Notes: a model not told the origin generated them from the sequence alone. Positions 23,882 to 31,776 are shown, counted from the first letter of the stretch. The stretch is DNA of 47,005 nt from Pontibacillus salipaludis (GCF_014642405.1 NZ_BMIN01000027.1:1-47005), one strand, 5' to 3'. Program-made: numbers and translations.

Positions 23882-24400
23882 GTGGCTAGAGAAGATTTAG
23901 AATTTGAAGAAATGATGGATCAGTTCACACCAATGATTCATCACATCATTCATAAACTACGTATTCGCGACCCTTACGGGGAGTTTTACCAGGAGGGGGT
24001 TCTCGCGCTGTGGGAAGCGGTGCAGTCTTTTCAAGAAGACAAAGGGAAGTTGTCGTCCTATGTTTATTTTATCGTACGGAATCGACTTATCTCTAAGATG
24101 CGCAAGGATAATCGGATGACCGAGAAGGATGATCAGTTTGCGCTCTTAATGGAAGAAGAAGCAGTCTGTTATGATGAACTATCGTTTAATCTCATCGATC
24201 CTTATGTATATAAAGAGATTGGTCGTCTGTTAACGAATAACCAGCTTAAATGGTTCAATGGCTTTATTCTGCGTGAGCAATCATTACAAGAAATCGCAGA
24301 TAGGGAGAACACAACCCTGAATGCCGTCAAGAACTGGGGTAGGCTAGCTAAGGAGAAGCTCAGGCATTCATCTATTCTGTTAGACTACCTCACTGCATAA
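23882..24400 (+). CDS. Small sigma-70-family RNA polymerase sigma factor
   Basis: A 172-residue sigma factor with only regions 2 and 4, in the size class of ComX/SigH-type or ECF-like alternative factors. Region 2: DQFTPMIHHIIHKLRI, EFYQEGVLALWEAVQSF and LSSYVYFIVRNRLISKMRKD, with the core-binding and -10-melting aromatic residues. Region 4: LREQSLQEIADRENTTLNAV KNWGRLAKEKLR, a helix-turn-helix for the -35. The start is uncertain. GTG 23882 has GAGGA four to five bases upstream; the frame continues open to a TTG at 23741, but that stretch overlaps the dyads and does not look like protein. It is divergent from a comK paralogue, so a role in competence gene expression is an attractive inference. 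Confidence 0.78.
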   Translation: MAREDLEFEEMMDQFTPMIHHIIHKLRIRDPYGEFYQEGVLALWEAVQSFQEDKGKLSSYVYFIVRNRLISKMRKDNRMTEKDDQFALLMEEEAVCYDELSFNLIDPYVYKEIGRLLTNNQLKWFNGFILREQSLQEIADRENTTLNAVKNWGRLAKEKLRHSSILLDYLTA

Positions 24401-24500
24401 TGAAAGACTAGTGCAGGAGTCGAAATAGGTCGAATGATTTATGTTGTTATAAAGGATGATCCCCATTGTAGTGCAAAGGGTCTCAGCCTTTGTTCATTTT

Positions 24501-24507
24501 ATCGACA
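24501..24507 (-). promoter_or_regulatory. Spo0A-box-like site upstream of the eps operon
   Basis: ATCGACA (TGTCGAT on the minus strand) within a longer TTTTGTCGATAAAA palindromic-looking context, one mismatch from the TGTCGAA Spo0A box and about 50 bases before the extended -10 of the operon. Spo0A control of exopolysaccharide genes is known in Bacillus, but this match is weak. Confidence 0.3.
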
Positions 24508-24555
24508 AAATTATGTAAAGATCTTTCAAAGAATACATGAAAAATTGTTAGATTA

Positions 24556-24564
24556 TGCTATAAT
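24556..24564 (+). promoter_or_regulatory. Extended -10 promoter of the exopolysaccharide operon
   Basis: TGC-TATAAT: a perfect TATAAT (24559-24564) preceded by TG one base upstream, the extended -10 form that tolerates a poor -35. The operon start codon is 47 bases downstream after AGGGGGT. Confidence 0.65.
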
Positions 24565-24610
24565 ATGTCCATGTTTAAAGAAGTAGATACAATATCAGGG
24601 GGTAATACGA

Positions 24611-25366
24611 ATGGAAGAAACGATTTCTCTTAAGGAAATCTTTGAGGTGTTGAAGAAACGAATCTTACTCATTCTTTCGATCATTGTAATGGCGACAGTG
24701 ATCAGCGGAGTAATTAGCTTCTTCTTCTTAACACCAATCTATCAATCAAGTACGCAGTTTCTAGTCAATCAAGAGGAGAAAGCAGCATCAAACAGTACTT
24801 ATAACGTAAATGATATTCGATTAAATGTGGAAATGATCAGTACATATCGAGACATAATTAAGAGTCCTATTATACTAGATGAAGTGATTGATGACATGAA
24901 TCTTGATCTTAGCACAGATCAGTTAGCAGGGAAGTTCCAGTTATCAAACGGTCAGGACTCACAAGTTGTAACGGTAACAGTAACAGACCCATCTCATGAG
25001 AACGCAGTCATAATTGCCAATACGGTTGTGAAAGTGTTCCAGGACAAGGTTCCTGACATTATGAATGTCGACAACGTTCAAATTCTCTCAGAAGCGGAAG
25101 AAGTTATGAATCCGTCCCCGGTTAAACCAAATCCTATGCTGAATATCGCAATCGCATTTGTTCTTGGAGCGATGATTGGTGTTGGACTAGCCTTCTTATT
25201 AGAGTACCTGGATAACACGATTAAGGATGAACAAGATATTGAGAAAACGCTTGGCCTTCCTGTACTAGGAGTCATCTCACAGGTGAAACCTGAAGACGTA
25301 ACGAATCCTCATTCAACAAGAGAACGAAACAGAACGAATGCAAGGAGTGATTCCATTGGCGCGTAA
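24611..25366 (+). CDS. Polysaccharide chain-length regulator / BY-kinase modulator (YveK/Wzz family)
   Basis: A 251-residue membrane protein. The N-terminal ISLKEIFEVLKKR is the usual Wzz start, followed by a first membrane helix (ILLILSIIVMATVISGVISF). An extracytoplasmic domain contains TAQ-type phrases (VEMISTYRDIIKSPIILDEV). A second helix near the C-terminus (MLNIAIAFVLGAMIGVGLAF) is preceded by the proline-rich PSPVKPNP motif. Gram-positive members (YveK/CapA) activate the tyrosine kinase encoded next and set polymer length. The ATG at 24611 follows AGGGGGT. It overlaps the kinase gene by 11 bases. Confidence 0.9.
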   Translation: MEETISLKEIFEVLKKRILLILSIIVMATVISGVISFFFLTPIYQSSTQFLVNQEEKAASNSTYNVNDIRLNVEMISTYRDIIKSPIILDEVIDDMNLDLSTDQLAGKFQLSNGQDSQVVTVTVTDPSHENAVIIANTVVKVFQDKVPDIMNVDNVQILSEAEEVMNPSPVKPNPMLNIAIAFVLGAMIGVGLAFLLEYLDNTIKDEQDIEKTLGLPVLGVISQVKPEDVTNPHSTRERNRTNARSDSIGA

Positions 25367-26054
25367 GAAACGACAAGTATTACAAAAAGCCGCAAGAACC
25401 CTCATAACAAACTTAAATCCTAAATCACCGATCTCGGAGCAATATCGAACCATCCGTACGAATCTTCAGTTCGCATCTGTTGATCAAGAGATGCGTACGA
25501 TGCTTGTTACATCCTCTGGACCTTCTGAAGGAAAGTCCATGACAGCCTCAAACGTCGCGACCGTATTTGCTCAGCAAGGGAAGAAAGTCCTTTTGATTGA
25601 TGGGGACTTACGTAAACCAACGATGCACTATACGTTCCGCGTCAGCAATCTAGTAGGGCTCAGTAGCTACCTTGTGGGGCAGAAGAAGCTGTCTGATGTT
25701 GCTTCTACGACAGAAGTCGAGAACTTAAGCATCATGCCTTGTGGTCCAATCCCACCAAACCCGGCTGAGCTTCTTGGTTCTGATGCGATGAGTAAATTAA
25801 TAGAGGAAGCCAAAGAAACGTACGATATAGTCATCTTTGACACCCCTCCAGTTCTTGCCGTAACAGACTCGCAAATTCTTGCTAATGCTGTAGATGGGGT
25901 GTTGCTCGTTGTACGCAGTAAGCATACACAGCAAGAAGCCTCTCAAAAAGCGAAGGAGCTTCTCGATAACGCCCATGCGAAATTACTTGGAGTTGTCCTG
26001 AATGGAAAGAGCGTCAAGGAGAGCCAATATTACTATTATTATGGTGAAAAATAG
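25356..26054 (+). CDS. Bacterial tyrosine kinase (BY-kinase, EpsB/YwqD/CapB family)
   Basis: A 232-residue cytoplasmic kinase of the CpsD/CapB type. Motifs: SPISEQYRTIRTNLQF, Walker A GPSEGKS (about residues 55-61), Walker A' VLLIDGDLRKP, Walker B IVIFDTPP, and a C-terminal tyrosine cluster SQYYYYYGEK that is the autophosphorylation site. The start is TTG 25356 (ARKKRQVLQ follows) because AAGGAG at 25342-25347 is 8 bases upstream; the earlier in-frame ATG at 25338 precedes that site. It overlaps the YveK-like gene and is paired functionally with the phosphatase at 26261. Confidence 0.93.
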   Translation: MARKKRQVLQKAARTLITNLNPKSPISEQYRTIRTNLQFASVDQEMRTMLVTSSGPSEGKSMTASNVATVFAQQGKKVLLIDGDLRKPTMHYTFRVSNLVGLSSYLVGQKKLSDVASTTEVENLSIMPCGPIPPNPAELLGSDAMSKLIEEAKETYDIVIFDTPPVLAVTDSQILANAVDGVLLVVRSKHTQQEASQKAKELLDNAHAKLLGVVLNGKSVKESQYYYYYGEK

Positions 26055-26061
26055 CTAACAT

Positions 26062-26096
26062 AAATAATCGCCTCTGACAATAGAGGTGTTTATTTT
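26062..26096 (+). terminator. Partial terminator/attenuator after the kinase gene
   Basis: AAATAATCGCCTCT pairs with AGAGGTGTTTATTT with one mismatch and one wobble around GACAAT and ends in TTTT. It may reduce read-through from the kinase to the phosphatase gene, which has its own promoter candidate. Confidence 0.6.
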
Positions 26097-26142
26097 GAAA
26101 ATTTAATAGGAAATTTAGACCGTTTTACAGAATGGAAGATTT

Positions 26143-26149
26143 TTCGACA
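26143..26149 (-). promoter_or_regulatory. Perfect Spo0A-box-like heptamer before the phosphatase promoter
   Basis: TTCGACA equals TGTCGAA on the minus strand and lies 11 bases before the candidate -35 at 26160. Position is reasonable for regulation, but a heptamer match can arise by chance. Confidence 0.3.
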
Positions 26150-26159
26150 ATGTTCTCTG

Positions 26160-26188
26160 TTTCCAAAAGGATCAACCCTTGGTATAAT
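26160..26188 (+). promoter_or_regulatory. Candidate promoter of the phosphatase gene
   Basis: -35 TTTCCA (26160-26165), 17-base spacer, -10 TATAAT (26183-26188). The -35 matches the consensus at four of six positions. Confidence 0.5.
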
Positions 26189-26260
26189 TAGTAAACGCAT
26201 CAATTATAACCTTCTGTACTTGATATATAGTCATGAAGGTGCAGAGAAAGGGTGAGACTT

Positions 26261-27034
26261 TTGATCGATATCCATAGTCACATCTTACCTGGTTTGGACG
26301 ATGGCGCCCAAACGATGGAAGATAGCGTCGCAATGGCTCGAGCAGCTTATAAAGATGGAATTCGAACAATAGTAGCCACTCCCCATGACCAAAATGGGGC
26401 TTATGAGAATACGAGAGAAGAGATTCTTCAGGCTGTAAAAGATTTAAATAAAGAACTACAAGAACGTGATCTTCCGATTACGATCATTCCTGGACAGGAA
26501 ACGCGAATCCATGGTGACATGGTGGATGATATTACGAAAGGTCGCTTGCTTCCGTTAAATGAGACAAGCGGGTATGTATTTGTGGAGCTTCCATCAGACC
26601 ACGTCCCCCGTTATACAAGTCAATTACTATTTGATTTGCAAGTAGCTGGCTACAAGCCGGTGATCGTTCACCCTGAGCGAAACCGTGAACTCATCCAACA
26701 TCCAGATCAGTTATACCGATTTGTGAAGAACGGGGCGTACACGCAAGTGACCGCTGCAAGTGTGGCTGGGAAATTCGGTAAGAAAATAGCGAAGTTCACC
26801 TTTGATATGATTGAAGCGAATCTAACACACTTTGTTGCTTCTGATGCACATAATACAACAAGTCGTTCCTTCCATATGAAGAAAGCGTATGACGCGATTG
26901 AGAAAGAGTTTGGTGAAGATGTGTATTACCAGTTCTTAGACAACGCGGAGCTTCTGCTTGAAGGGCAAGTGGCTGCGATGGACATGCCGAGTCGCATTAA
27001 GCAGAAGAAGTTTTTGGGGATTTTTAAGCGATAA
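26261..27034 (+). CDS. PHP-family tyrosine-protein phosphatase (YwqE/CpsB/CapC)
   Basis: A 257-residue manganese-dependent phosphatase that dephosphorylates the cognate BY-kinase. Metal-binding motifs in order: IDIHSHILPGLDDGA with His5 and His7, VATPHD, IPGQETRIHGD, VIVHPERNRE and FVASDAHN. All expected PHP ligands are present and the length matches the family (about 254). The start is TTG 26261 with AAAGGGTGA just upstream; the in-frame GTG at 26252 overlaps that site. It is transcribed in the same direction as the kinase, with a candidate promoter of its own. Confidence 0.93.
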   Translation: MIDIHSHILPGLDDGAQTMEDSVAMARAAYKDGIRTIVATPHDQNGAYENTREEILQAVKDLNKELQERDLPITIIPGQETRIHGDMVDDITKGRLLPLNETSGYVFVELPSDHVPRYTSQLLFDLQVAGYKPVIVHPERNRELIQHPDQLYRFVKNGAYTQVTAASVAGKFGKKIAKFTFDMIEANLTHFVASDAHNTTSRSFHMKKAYDAIEKEFGEDVYYQFLDNAELLLEGQVAAMDMPSRIKQKKFLGIFKR

Positions 27035-27093
27035 CTCCTAACAATTATGATGGTGTCTCGACTTTGAAATAGTTGAGCATCAGATCTATGATC

Positions 27094-27133
27094 CTATCAA
27101 AACGGGTGAAGTACCTTTGGCTCGTTTTGATAG
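27094..27133. repeat. 11-bp inverted repeat downstream of the phosphatase gene
   Basis: CTATCAAAACG (27094-27104) and CGTTTTGATAG (27123-27133) are perfect reverse complements around an 18-base loop, with AGATCTA nearby on both sides. No T tract follows, so it is not a standard terminator. It may be a regulatory hairpin or an operator. Confidence 0.55.
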
Positions 27134-27210
27134 ATCTATTCTTAACTGGAAGACTCTTACGAATTAAGACAACTCTATGATAGGATAGATAAAACTATGA
27201 AAAAAACAGT

Positions 27211-27239
27211 AGCGGGAATCACAACTTCCCGTGCTTTTT
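27211..27239 (+). terminator. Probable terminator after the phosphatase gene
   Basis: AGCGGGAA pairs with TTCCC-GT-GCT (2-base bulge), followed by TTTTT and preceded by an A run. Confidence 0.65.
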
Positions 27240-27379
27240 CGTGCATCCAGTTGTAGATATTTTACATAAATACTATGTTTAGTCATAAGTGCAGGTTTTT
27301 GGCTAAACTCCATAAGCTTGCTGTAAACGTGTACTTATTTCGAATAATACCGTCATATTAACGAGAGGAGGTCAGGTAC

Positions 27380-27463
27380 GTGAGTCGACTACTCAGTACA
27401 AATGGCTGCACCCTAAAGCCATCTAAGAACATGCGTAAGAAGAGAAGAGGTGTTGTTGAATGA
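27380..27463 (+). CDS. Short upstream ORF (27 aa) translationally coupled to the dehydratase gene
   Basis: GTG 27380 is preceded by a strong AGGAGG (27366-27371) with 8-base spacing. The frame encodes 27 residues starting SRLLSTNGCTLKPS and ending with a basic stretch (NMRKKRRGVVE). Its TGA (27461-27463) overlaps the ATG of the next gene (27460-27462), so ribosomes finishing it could start the dehydratase. I do not recognise the peptide. It could be a leader peptide that tunes expression, or a chance frame; the strong site and the ATGA overlap favour translation. Confidence 0.45.
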   Translation: MSRLLSTNGCTLKPSKNMRKKRRGVVE

Positions 27464-29322
27464 CGTTTGGTAAACGATTACTGTTACTCATAGCCATTGA
27501 TTCCGCAATTGTATCCTTCTCCATCTTTATGTCGCACTTTTTCCTTAATCCTTATACCAATGTATTCGATACGGAGATGATTCTTGCGTCCGTCAGTTTA
27601 CTGATTACCCACCATGTATTTTCTGCCATTTTTGGTTTGTACAGACGGGTTTGGCGCTATGCGAGTGTTCCGGAGCTAGTTGGAATTGGAGGAGTTGTTA
27701 CCCTCTCTATTTTGAGTACAGCCGTTATGCAGCTATTGGTGTTCCAGAATACATATGAACGAGCTCTTGTTGTCACATGGATGCTACATATTATCCTAAT
27801 CGGCGGTGTCCGATTTGCCTGGAAGTACTATAAAACATACGGCTTTCACTTTTCACTTACTAAACTGAAACAATCAAAAGAGCCATCCGTTCCTGTTGTT
27901 GAAGGGCAAACGAGGACTCTTATTATCGGAGCGGGATCCGCCGGCCGTATGCTTGCTCGCCAAATGCAGGAGAACGAGGCGGCAAATGTAAAAGTAGTTG
28001 GTTTCGTCGATGATGACTCTACAATGAGCCGTCTCAAAGTTACAGGACTACCTGTGTTCGGAACACTTGATAAGCTTTCTACTGTGGCGGAGTACGAGCA
28101 AGTGAACCATATTGTAATCGCAATGCCATCCGTAGATAAAGCACGCATTAAAGAGATCGTAACAGAAGCACAAAGTGTTGTGAAAAACGTCCAGATCTTG
28201 CCGATGATTGAAGACCTTGTGATGGGTAACATTTCAGTCAACCAAGTGCGTGACGTATCTATTGAAGACTTACTCGGTCGCGAACCGGTCGAACTCGAAA
28301 TGGAAAGCGTCTCCGATACGCTCACGAACCGTACGATCCTTGTAACCGGTGCAGGCGGGTCAATCGGATCTGAAATTTGCCGCCAGGTTTGTAAGTTCGA
28401 ACCGAAACGGATCGTTTTATTAGGTCACGGTGAAAACAGCATTTATACAATTGAAATGGAATTACGTAACCTGTATAGAGAACGATTCGAAATCGTTACG
28501 GAAATTGCGGATGTCCAACATAAAGAAAAAATGATGGATGTTATGGCGAAGCACCAACCGGACGTTGTCTACCACGTTGCAGCGCATAAACATGTTCCAT
28601 TAATGGAGCGTAACCCGGAAGAAGCCGTGAAGAATAACGTCATTGGAACGAAGAACGTTGCTGAGGCTTCTGATGCACATGGAATCGGTACCTTTGTTAT
28701 GGTCTCAACCGACAAAGCTGTAAACCCAACGAGTGTTATGGGAGCATCGAAACGTATGGCTGAAATGATTGTTCAGGATATGGACAAACGCAGTGGAACA
28801 CGGTTTGTAGCAGTTCGTTTCGGTAACGTACTCGGATCCCGCGGTAGTGTTATTCCTCTATTTAAGAAGCAAATTGCTCAAGGTGGGCCTGTTACGGTTA
28901 CGCACCCGGATATGATTCGTTACTTTATGACGATTCCGGAAGCATCTCGTCTAGTTATTCAGGCTGGATCCCTTGCGCAAGGTGGAGAGATCTTTGTGCT
29001 TGATATGGGTGAGCCTGTTAAGATTACTGACCTTGCTGAGAATCTTATTAAACTATCAGGATTTGATGTTGAGGAGATTGGGATTGAGTATACGGGTATG
29101 CGTCCTGGTGAGAAGATGTATGAGGAGCTTCTTGGGGATGATGAGGTTCATGATGAGCAGGTTTGGCCTAAGATTTATGTGGGGAAGGCAGTTGACTTGG
29201 ATATAGGGCAAATTCATGAGTGTATACTCGATTATCCAGAATTAGAAGCTGATCGCCTACGTGGTCGCGTGCTCTCCATTGCAAAAGGAGAAGTACCTGA
29301 GTCCTTAATGGCAGTAAAATAA
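27460..29322 (+). CDS. Membrane-anchored NDP-sugar 4,6-dehydratase (CapD/EpsC/PglF family)
   Basis: A 620-residue protein. It has four N-terminal membrane helices (about residues 5-125), a first Rossmann-like domain with LIIGAGSAGRMLARQ, and a C-terminal extended SDR domain with ILVTGAGGSIGSEICRQ (about 292-308). The catalytic region is VSTDKAVNPTSVMGASKRMAEM (about 415-436), where the usual YxxxK is replaced by MxxxK, as in the UDP-GlcNAc 4,6-dehydratases. These enzymes make the 4-keto-6-deoxy precursor of bacillosamine-type sugars. The next genes (aminotransferase, phosphoglycosyl transferase, acetyltransferase) complete that path. ATG 27460 has AGAGGTG 7 bases upstream. Confidence 0.92.
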   Translation: MTFGKRLLLLIAIDSAIVSFSIFMSHFFLNPYTNVFDTEMILASVSLLITHHVFSAIFGLYRRVWRYASVPELVGIGGVVTLSILSTAVMQLLVFQNTYERALVVTWMLHIILIGGVRFAWKYYKTYGFHFSLTKLKQSKEPSVPVVEGQTRTLIIGAGSAGRMLARQMQENEAANVKVVGFVDDDSTMSRLKVTGLPVFGTLDKLSTVAEYEQVNHIVIAMPSVDKARIKEIVTEAQSVVKNVQILPMIEDLVMGNISVNQVRDVSIEDLLGREPVELEMESVSDTLTNRTILVTGAGGSIGSEICRQVCKFEPKRIVLLGHGENSIYTIEMELRNLYRERFEIVTEIADVQHKEKMMDVMAKHQPDVVYHVAAHKHVPLMERNPEEAVKNNVIGTKNVAEASDAHGIGTFVMVSTDKAVNPTSVMGASKRMAEMIVQDMDKRSGTRFVAVRFGNVLGSRGSVIPLFKKQIAQGGPVTVTHPDMIRYFMTIPEASRLVIQAGSLAQGGEIFVLDMGEPVKITDLAENLIKLSGFDVEEIGIEYTGMRPGEKMYEELLGDDEVHDEQVWPKIYVGKAVDLDIGQIHECILDYPELEADRLRGRVLSIAKGEVPESLMAVK

Positions 29323-29335
29323 CAAGGGTGTTTAT

Positions 29336-29361
29336 AAGGCTTTCTTCTTCATGGAAGCCTT
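29336..29361. repeat. Hairpin between dehydratase and aminotransferase genes
   Basis: AAGGCTT (29336-29342) pairs with AAGCCTT (29355-29361). There is no T tract after it. It may stabilise or process the operon mRNA. Confidence 0.4.
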
Positions 29362-29461
29362 GTAGGAACCTAAATAGAAGATTTATTTACGTTTTAATGA
29401 AATACATATTATATAGAAGAAACTCGTTCAATCTACATATAAGGGAAGGAAGACATCAACT

Positions 29462-30574
29462 ATGCCAGAGCGGATTTTCCTTTCATCTCCACATATGAGT
29501 GATGAAGGTTATGAAAGACAATTTGTGCAGGAGGCATTTGATACCAACTGGATCGCTCCGCTAGGTGAAAATGTTAATAAATTTGAAGAGGAATTAGCTG
29601 AAAAAGTAGGATCAAAATCCGCGGCAGCACTCTCTTCAGGTACAGCAGCGATTCACCTTGCGCTTAAAGCAGCTGGAGTAGGGGAGGGGGACATTGTCTT
29701 TTGTCCTTCCTTAACATTCTCGGCAACTGCTAATCCTATTATCTATCAAAATGCAACGCCTGTATTTATTGATAGTAATGAAGAAACGTGGAACATTTGT
29801 CCTGACGCGTTAGAAGAGGCATTTCAGAAATACCCGGAAGTTAAAGCGGTTATTGTGGTTCACTTGTACGGACTATCTGCTGATATGGATCGTATCATGG
29901 AGATCTGTAATAGATATAACGTTACAGTTATTGAAGATGCAGCTGAATCCCTTGGTGGTTACTATAAAGGACAACAGACCGGCACATTCGGTGATTATGG
30001 TATCTACTCTTTCAATGGTAACAAGATTATCACTACTTCTGGTGGCGGTATGCTTGTTTCAAATGATAAAGAACGAGTTCAAAAAGCACGCTTTTGGGCG
30101 ACACAGTCCCGTGACAAGGCTAGGCATTATCAGCATAGTGAGCTTGGGTTTAACTATCGTATGAGTAACGTTGTGGCCGGAGTGGGTCGGGGTCAATTGA
30201 AAGTATTGGATGAGCGTGTGGAGAAGAAGAAATATATCTTTGAAACTTATAAAAAAGAGCTCGGTGATCTTGAAGGTGTGAACTTTATGCCTGTGAATGA
30301 TTGGGATGAGCCTAACTTTTGGTTGAGTGCGATGACGTTAACAGGGGATGTTCGACCGGTTGATGTGATGGATGCGCTTGAGGAAGAGAATATTGAGTCT
30401 AGGCCGGTTTGGAAACCGATGCATATGCAACCATACTTTGAAGAGTATGATTTTGTGGGTGATGGTGTTGCTGAGCGGTTGTTTGAGATTGGGGTTTGTT
30501 TGCCGTCGGACACAAAGATGACGGCTGTTGATTTAAATAGGGTCATCGAAATTATAAAAAGGGTGTGGAGATAA
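29462..30574 (+). CDS. DegT/DnrJ/EryC1-family PLP sugar aminotransferase
   Basis: A 370-residue fold-type I aminotransferase that places an amino group on a keto-sugar. Motifs: ALSSGTAAIHLALKAAGV, VFCPSLTFSATANPI, VIEDAAESLGG and YSFNGNKIITTSGGGM, with the PLP-binding Lys near residue 188. Length and order match EpsN/PglE-type enzymes, which aminate UDP-4-keto-6-deoxy-GlcNAc. It follows the 4,6-dehydratase, so C4 amination of that product is likely. ATG 29462 follows AAGGGAAGGAAG. It is the last gene before a sharp fall in G+C content. Confidence 0.92.
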   Translation: MPERIFLSSPHMSDEGYERQFVQEAFDTNWIAPLGENVNKFEEELAEKVGSKSAAALSSGTAAIHLALKAAGVGEGDIVFCPSLTFSATANPIIYQNATPVFIDSNEETWNICPDALEEAFQKYPEVKAVIVVHLYGLSADMDRIMEICNRYNVTVIEDAAESLGGYYKGQQTGTFGDYGIYSFNGNKIITTSGGGMLVSNDKERVQKARFWATQSRDKARHYQHSELGFNYRMSNVVAGVGRGQLKVLDERVEKKKYIFETYKKELGDLEGVNFMPVNDWDEPNFWLSAMTLTGDVRPVDVMDALEEENIESRPVWKPMHMQPYFEEYDFVGDGVAERLFEIGVCLPSDTKMTAVDLNRVIEIIKRVWR

Positions 30575-30577
30575 AAG

Positions 30578-31183
30578 GTGAAAGGATTAAACTTAATGAT
30601 TAAACGTTTAATTGATATCTTAGGAAGTATAATAGGTATAATATTAATCTCACCAATTATTATAATTATATCAATCTTAATAAAGGTATCTTCAAGTGGG
30701 CCAGTATTTTTCAGGCAGAGACGCCTAGGTAAAAATGGGCAAGTGTTCAAAATAATCAAGTTTCGAACGATGATAGTGGATGCTGAGAAAAAGGGGGATG
30801 GTTTAACTGTAAAAAACGAAAGTGATAATCGAATTACTAATGTGGGAAGGTTCTTAAGAGCCACTAGTCTTGATGAACTCCCCCAATTATTTAATGTGAT
30901 AAGAGGTCAAATGAGTTTGGTAGGTCCGCGTCCCCCAGTTACTTATTTTCCCTATAAAGGTTATGAAAATTATCCCCATTGGGCAAAAAAGCGTTTTATG
31001 ATGAACCCAGGAGTTACGGGTTTGACGCAAGTAACTGTAAGAAACTCAGTGAGTTGGAATGAAAGAATTGAAGTAGATAATAACTATATTGATAACTTCA
31101 ATGTGGTCTTAGATATTAAAATTTTGCTTAGAACCATATTTAAACTTTTCAAAAACGAAAATATTTATATGAGTAAAAAATAA
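30578..31183 (+). CDS. Initiating phosphoglycosyl transferase (PglC/EpsL/WbaP C-domain family)
   Basis: A 201-residue membrane-linked enzyme that transfers phospho-sugar to undecaprenyl phosphate, starting repeat-unit assembly. It has an N-terminal re-entrant membrane helix (LIDILGSIIGIILISPIIIII) and then family motifs: GPVFFRQRRLGKNGQVF, KFRTM, LRATSLDELPQLFNV with the catalytic Asp-Glu, and MSLVGPRPP. The size is that of monotopic PGTs such as PglC. The start is GTG 30578 with GGAG 7 bases upstream; ATG 30596-30598 (MIKRLID) is an alternative. It is only 3 bases after the aminotransferase stop. Confidence 0.9.
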   Translation: MKGLNLMIKRLIDILGSIIGIILISPIIIIISILIKVSSSGPVFFRQRRLGKNGQVFKIIKFRTMIVDAEKKGDGLTVKNESDNRITNVGRFLRATSLDELPQLFNVIRGQMSLVGPRPPVTYFPYKGYENYPHWAKKRFMMNPGVTGLTQVTVRNSVSWNERIEVDNNYIDNFNVVLDIKILLRTIFKLFKNENIYMSKK

Positions 31184-31221
31184 TTGTAAAAATCCAAATA
31201 TAATGTAAAGGGGAGAAGAAT

Positions 31222-31737
31222 GTGATTAAAGGCGAAAAGATATACCTTAGAGCAATTTTAAAAAGTGATATTACATACCTCAATGAGTGGAAGAACGATG
31301 TTAAGACCTTTCAATATTTAGGGGGAGGATTTATCCCTACTTCTATAGATCAACAAGAAAAGTGGATAGACTCTTTAATAGATACTTCTGGTAATGATAA
31401 ACGATTTATCATATCAGGTAATGATGGTTCGCCTTTGGGAATGGTGGGTCTATACGGTATAAATTGGAGGGATAGAACCTGTGAAATTGGTATCTATATT
31501 GGTAATCACAGCGCTAAAGGAAAGGGAGTTGGTAAAGAAGCTTGCGAATTAATGGAGTATTTTGCAAAAGAACATCTGAATTTAAGAAAAATAAAACTTA
31601 ATGTAGTAACGGAAAATACTAAAGCATTACAAATGTGGAGTTCATTGGGATATATTAAGGCAGGAGAATATAAAGCGGAACGTTATATAAAGGGAGAATA
31701 TAAAGATTTATCTTTAATGGAGAAAATGATTAATTAA
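31222..31737 (+). CDS. GNAT-family N-acetyltransferase, probably acting on an aminosugar
   Basis: A 171-residue GNAT (RimJ/RimL-like) protein. The N-terminus has IYLRAILKSDITYLNEW. The acetyl-CoA-binding motif A is GIYIGNHSAKGKGVGKEACE, followed by IKLNVVTENTKALQMWSSLGY (the LxV...N..A...Y end of the fold). The GTG start at 31222 follows AAGGGGAGAA. It lies after dehydratase, aminotransferase and PGT genes, so acetylation of the new 4-amino group is likely (PseH-like role). The hexapeptide-repeat acetyltransferase usual in B. subtilis eps (EpsM) is missing, so this protein may replace it. Confidence 0.85.
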   Translation: MIKGEKIYLRAILKSDITYLNEWKNDVKTFQYLGGGFIPTSIDQQEKWIDSLIDTSGNDKRFIISGNDGSPLGMVGLYGINWRDRTCEIGIYIGNHSAKGKGVGKEACELMEYFAKEHLNLRKIKLNVVTENTKALQMWSSLGYIKAGEYKAERYIKGEYKDLSLMEKMIN

Positions 31738-31776
31738 TTTAATATAGTTAAATTGGAATCATGGAGGAACTAAAAT

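Noticed and set aside
22660-26125. Shared AAATTTAGACC-TTTT motif at about 22665 and 26110
   Set aside because: Only two occurrences in A/T-rich intergenic DNA, no symmetry, and different distance to genes; likely chance.
17834-27298. Similar TTTAGTCATAA...CAGG strings at about 17834 and 27280
   Set aside because: Two imperfect matches with different contexts; not enough to call a motif.
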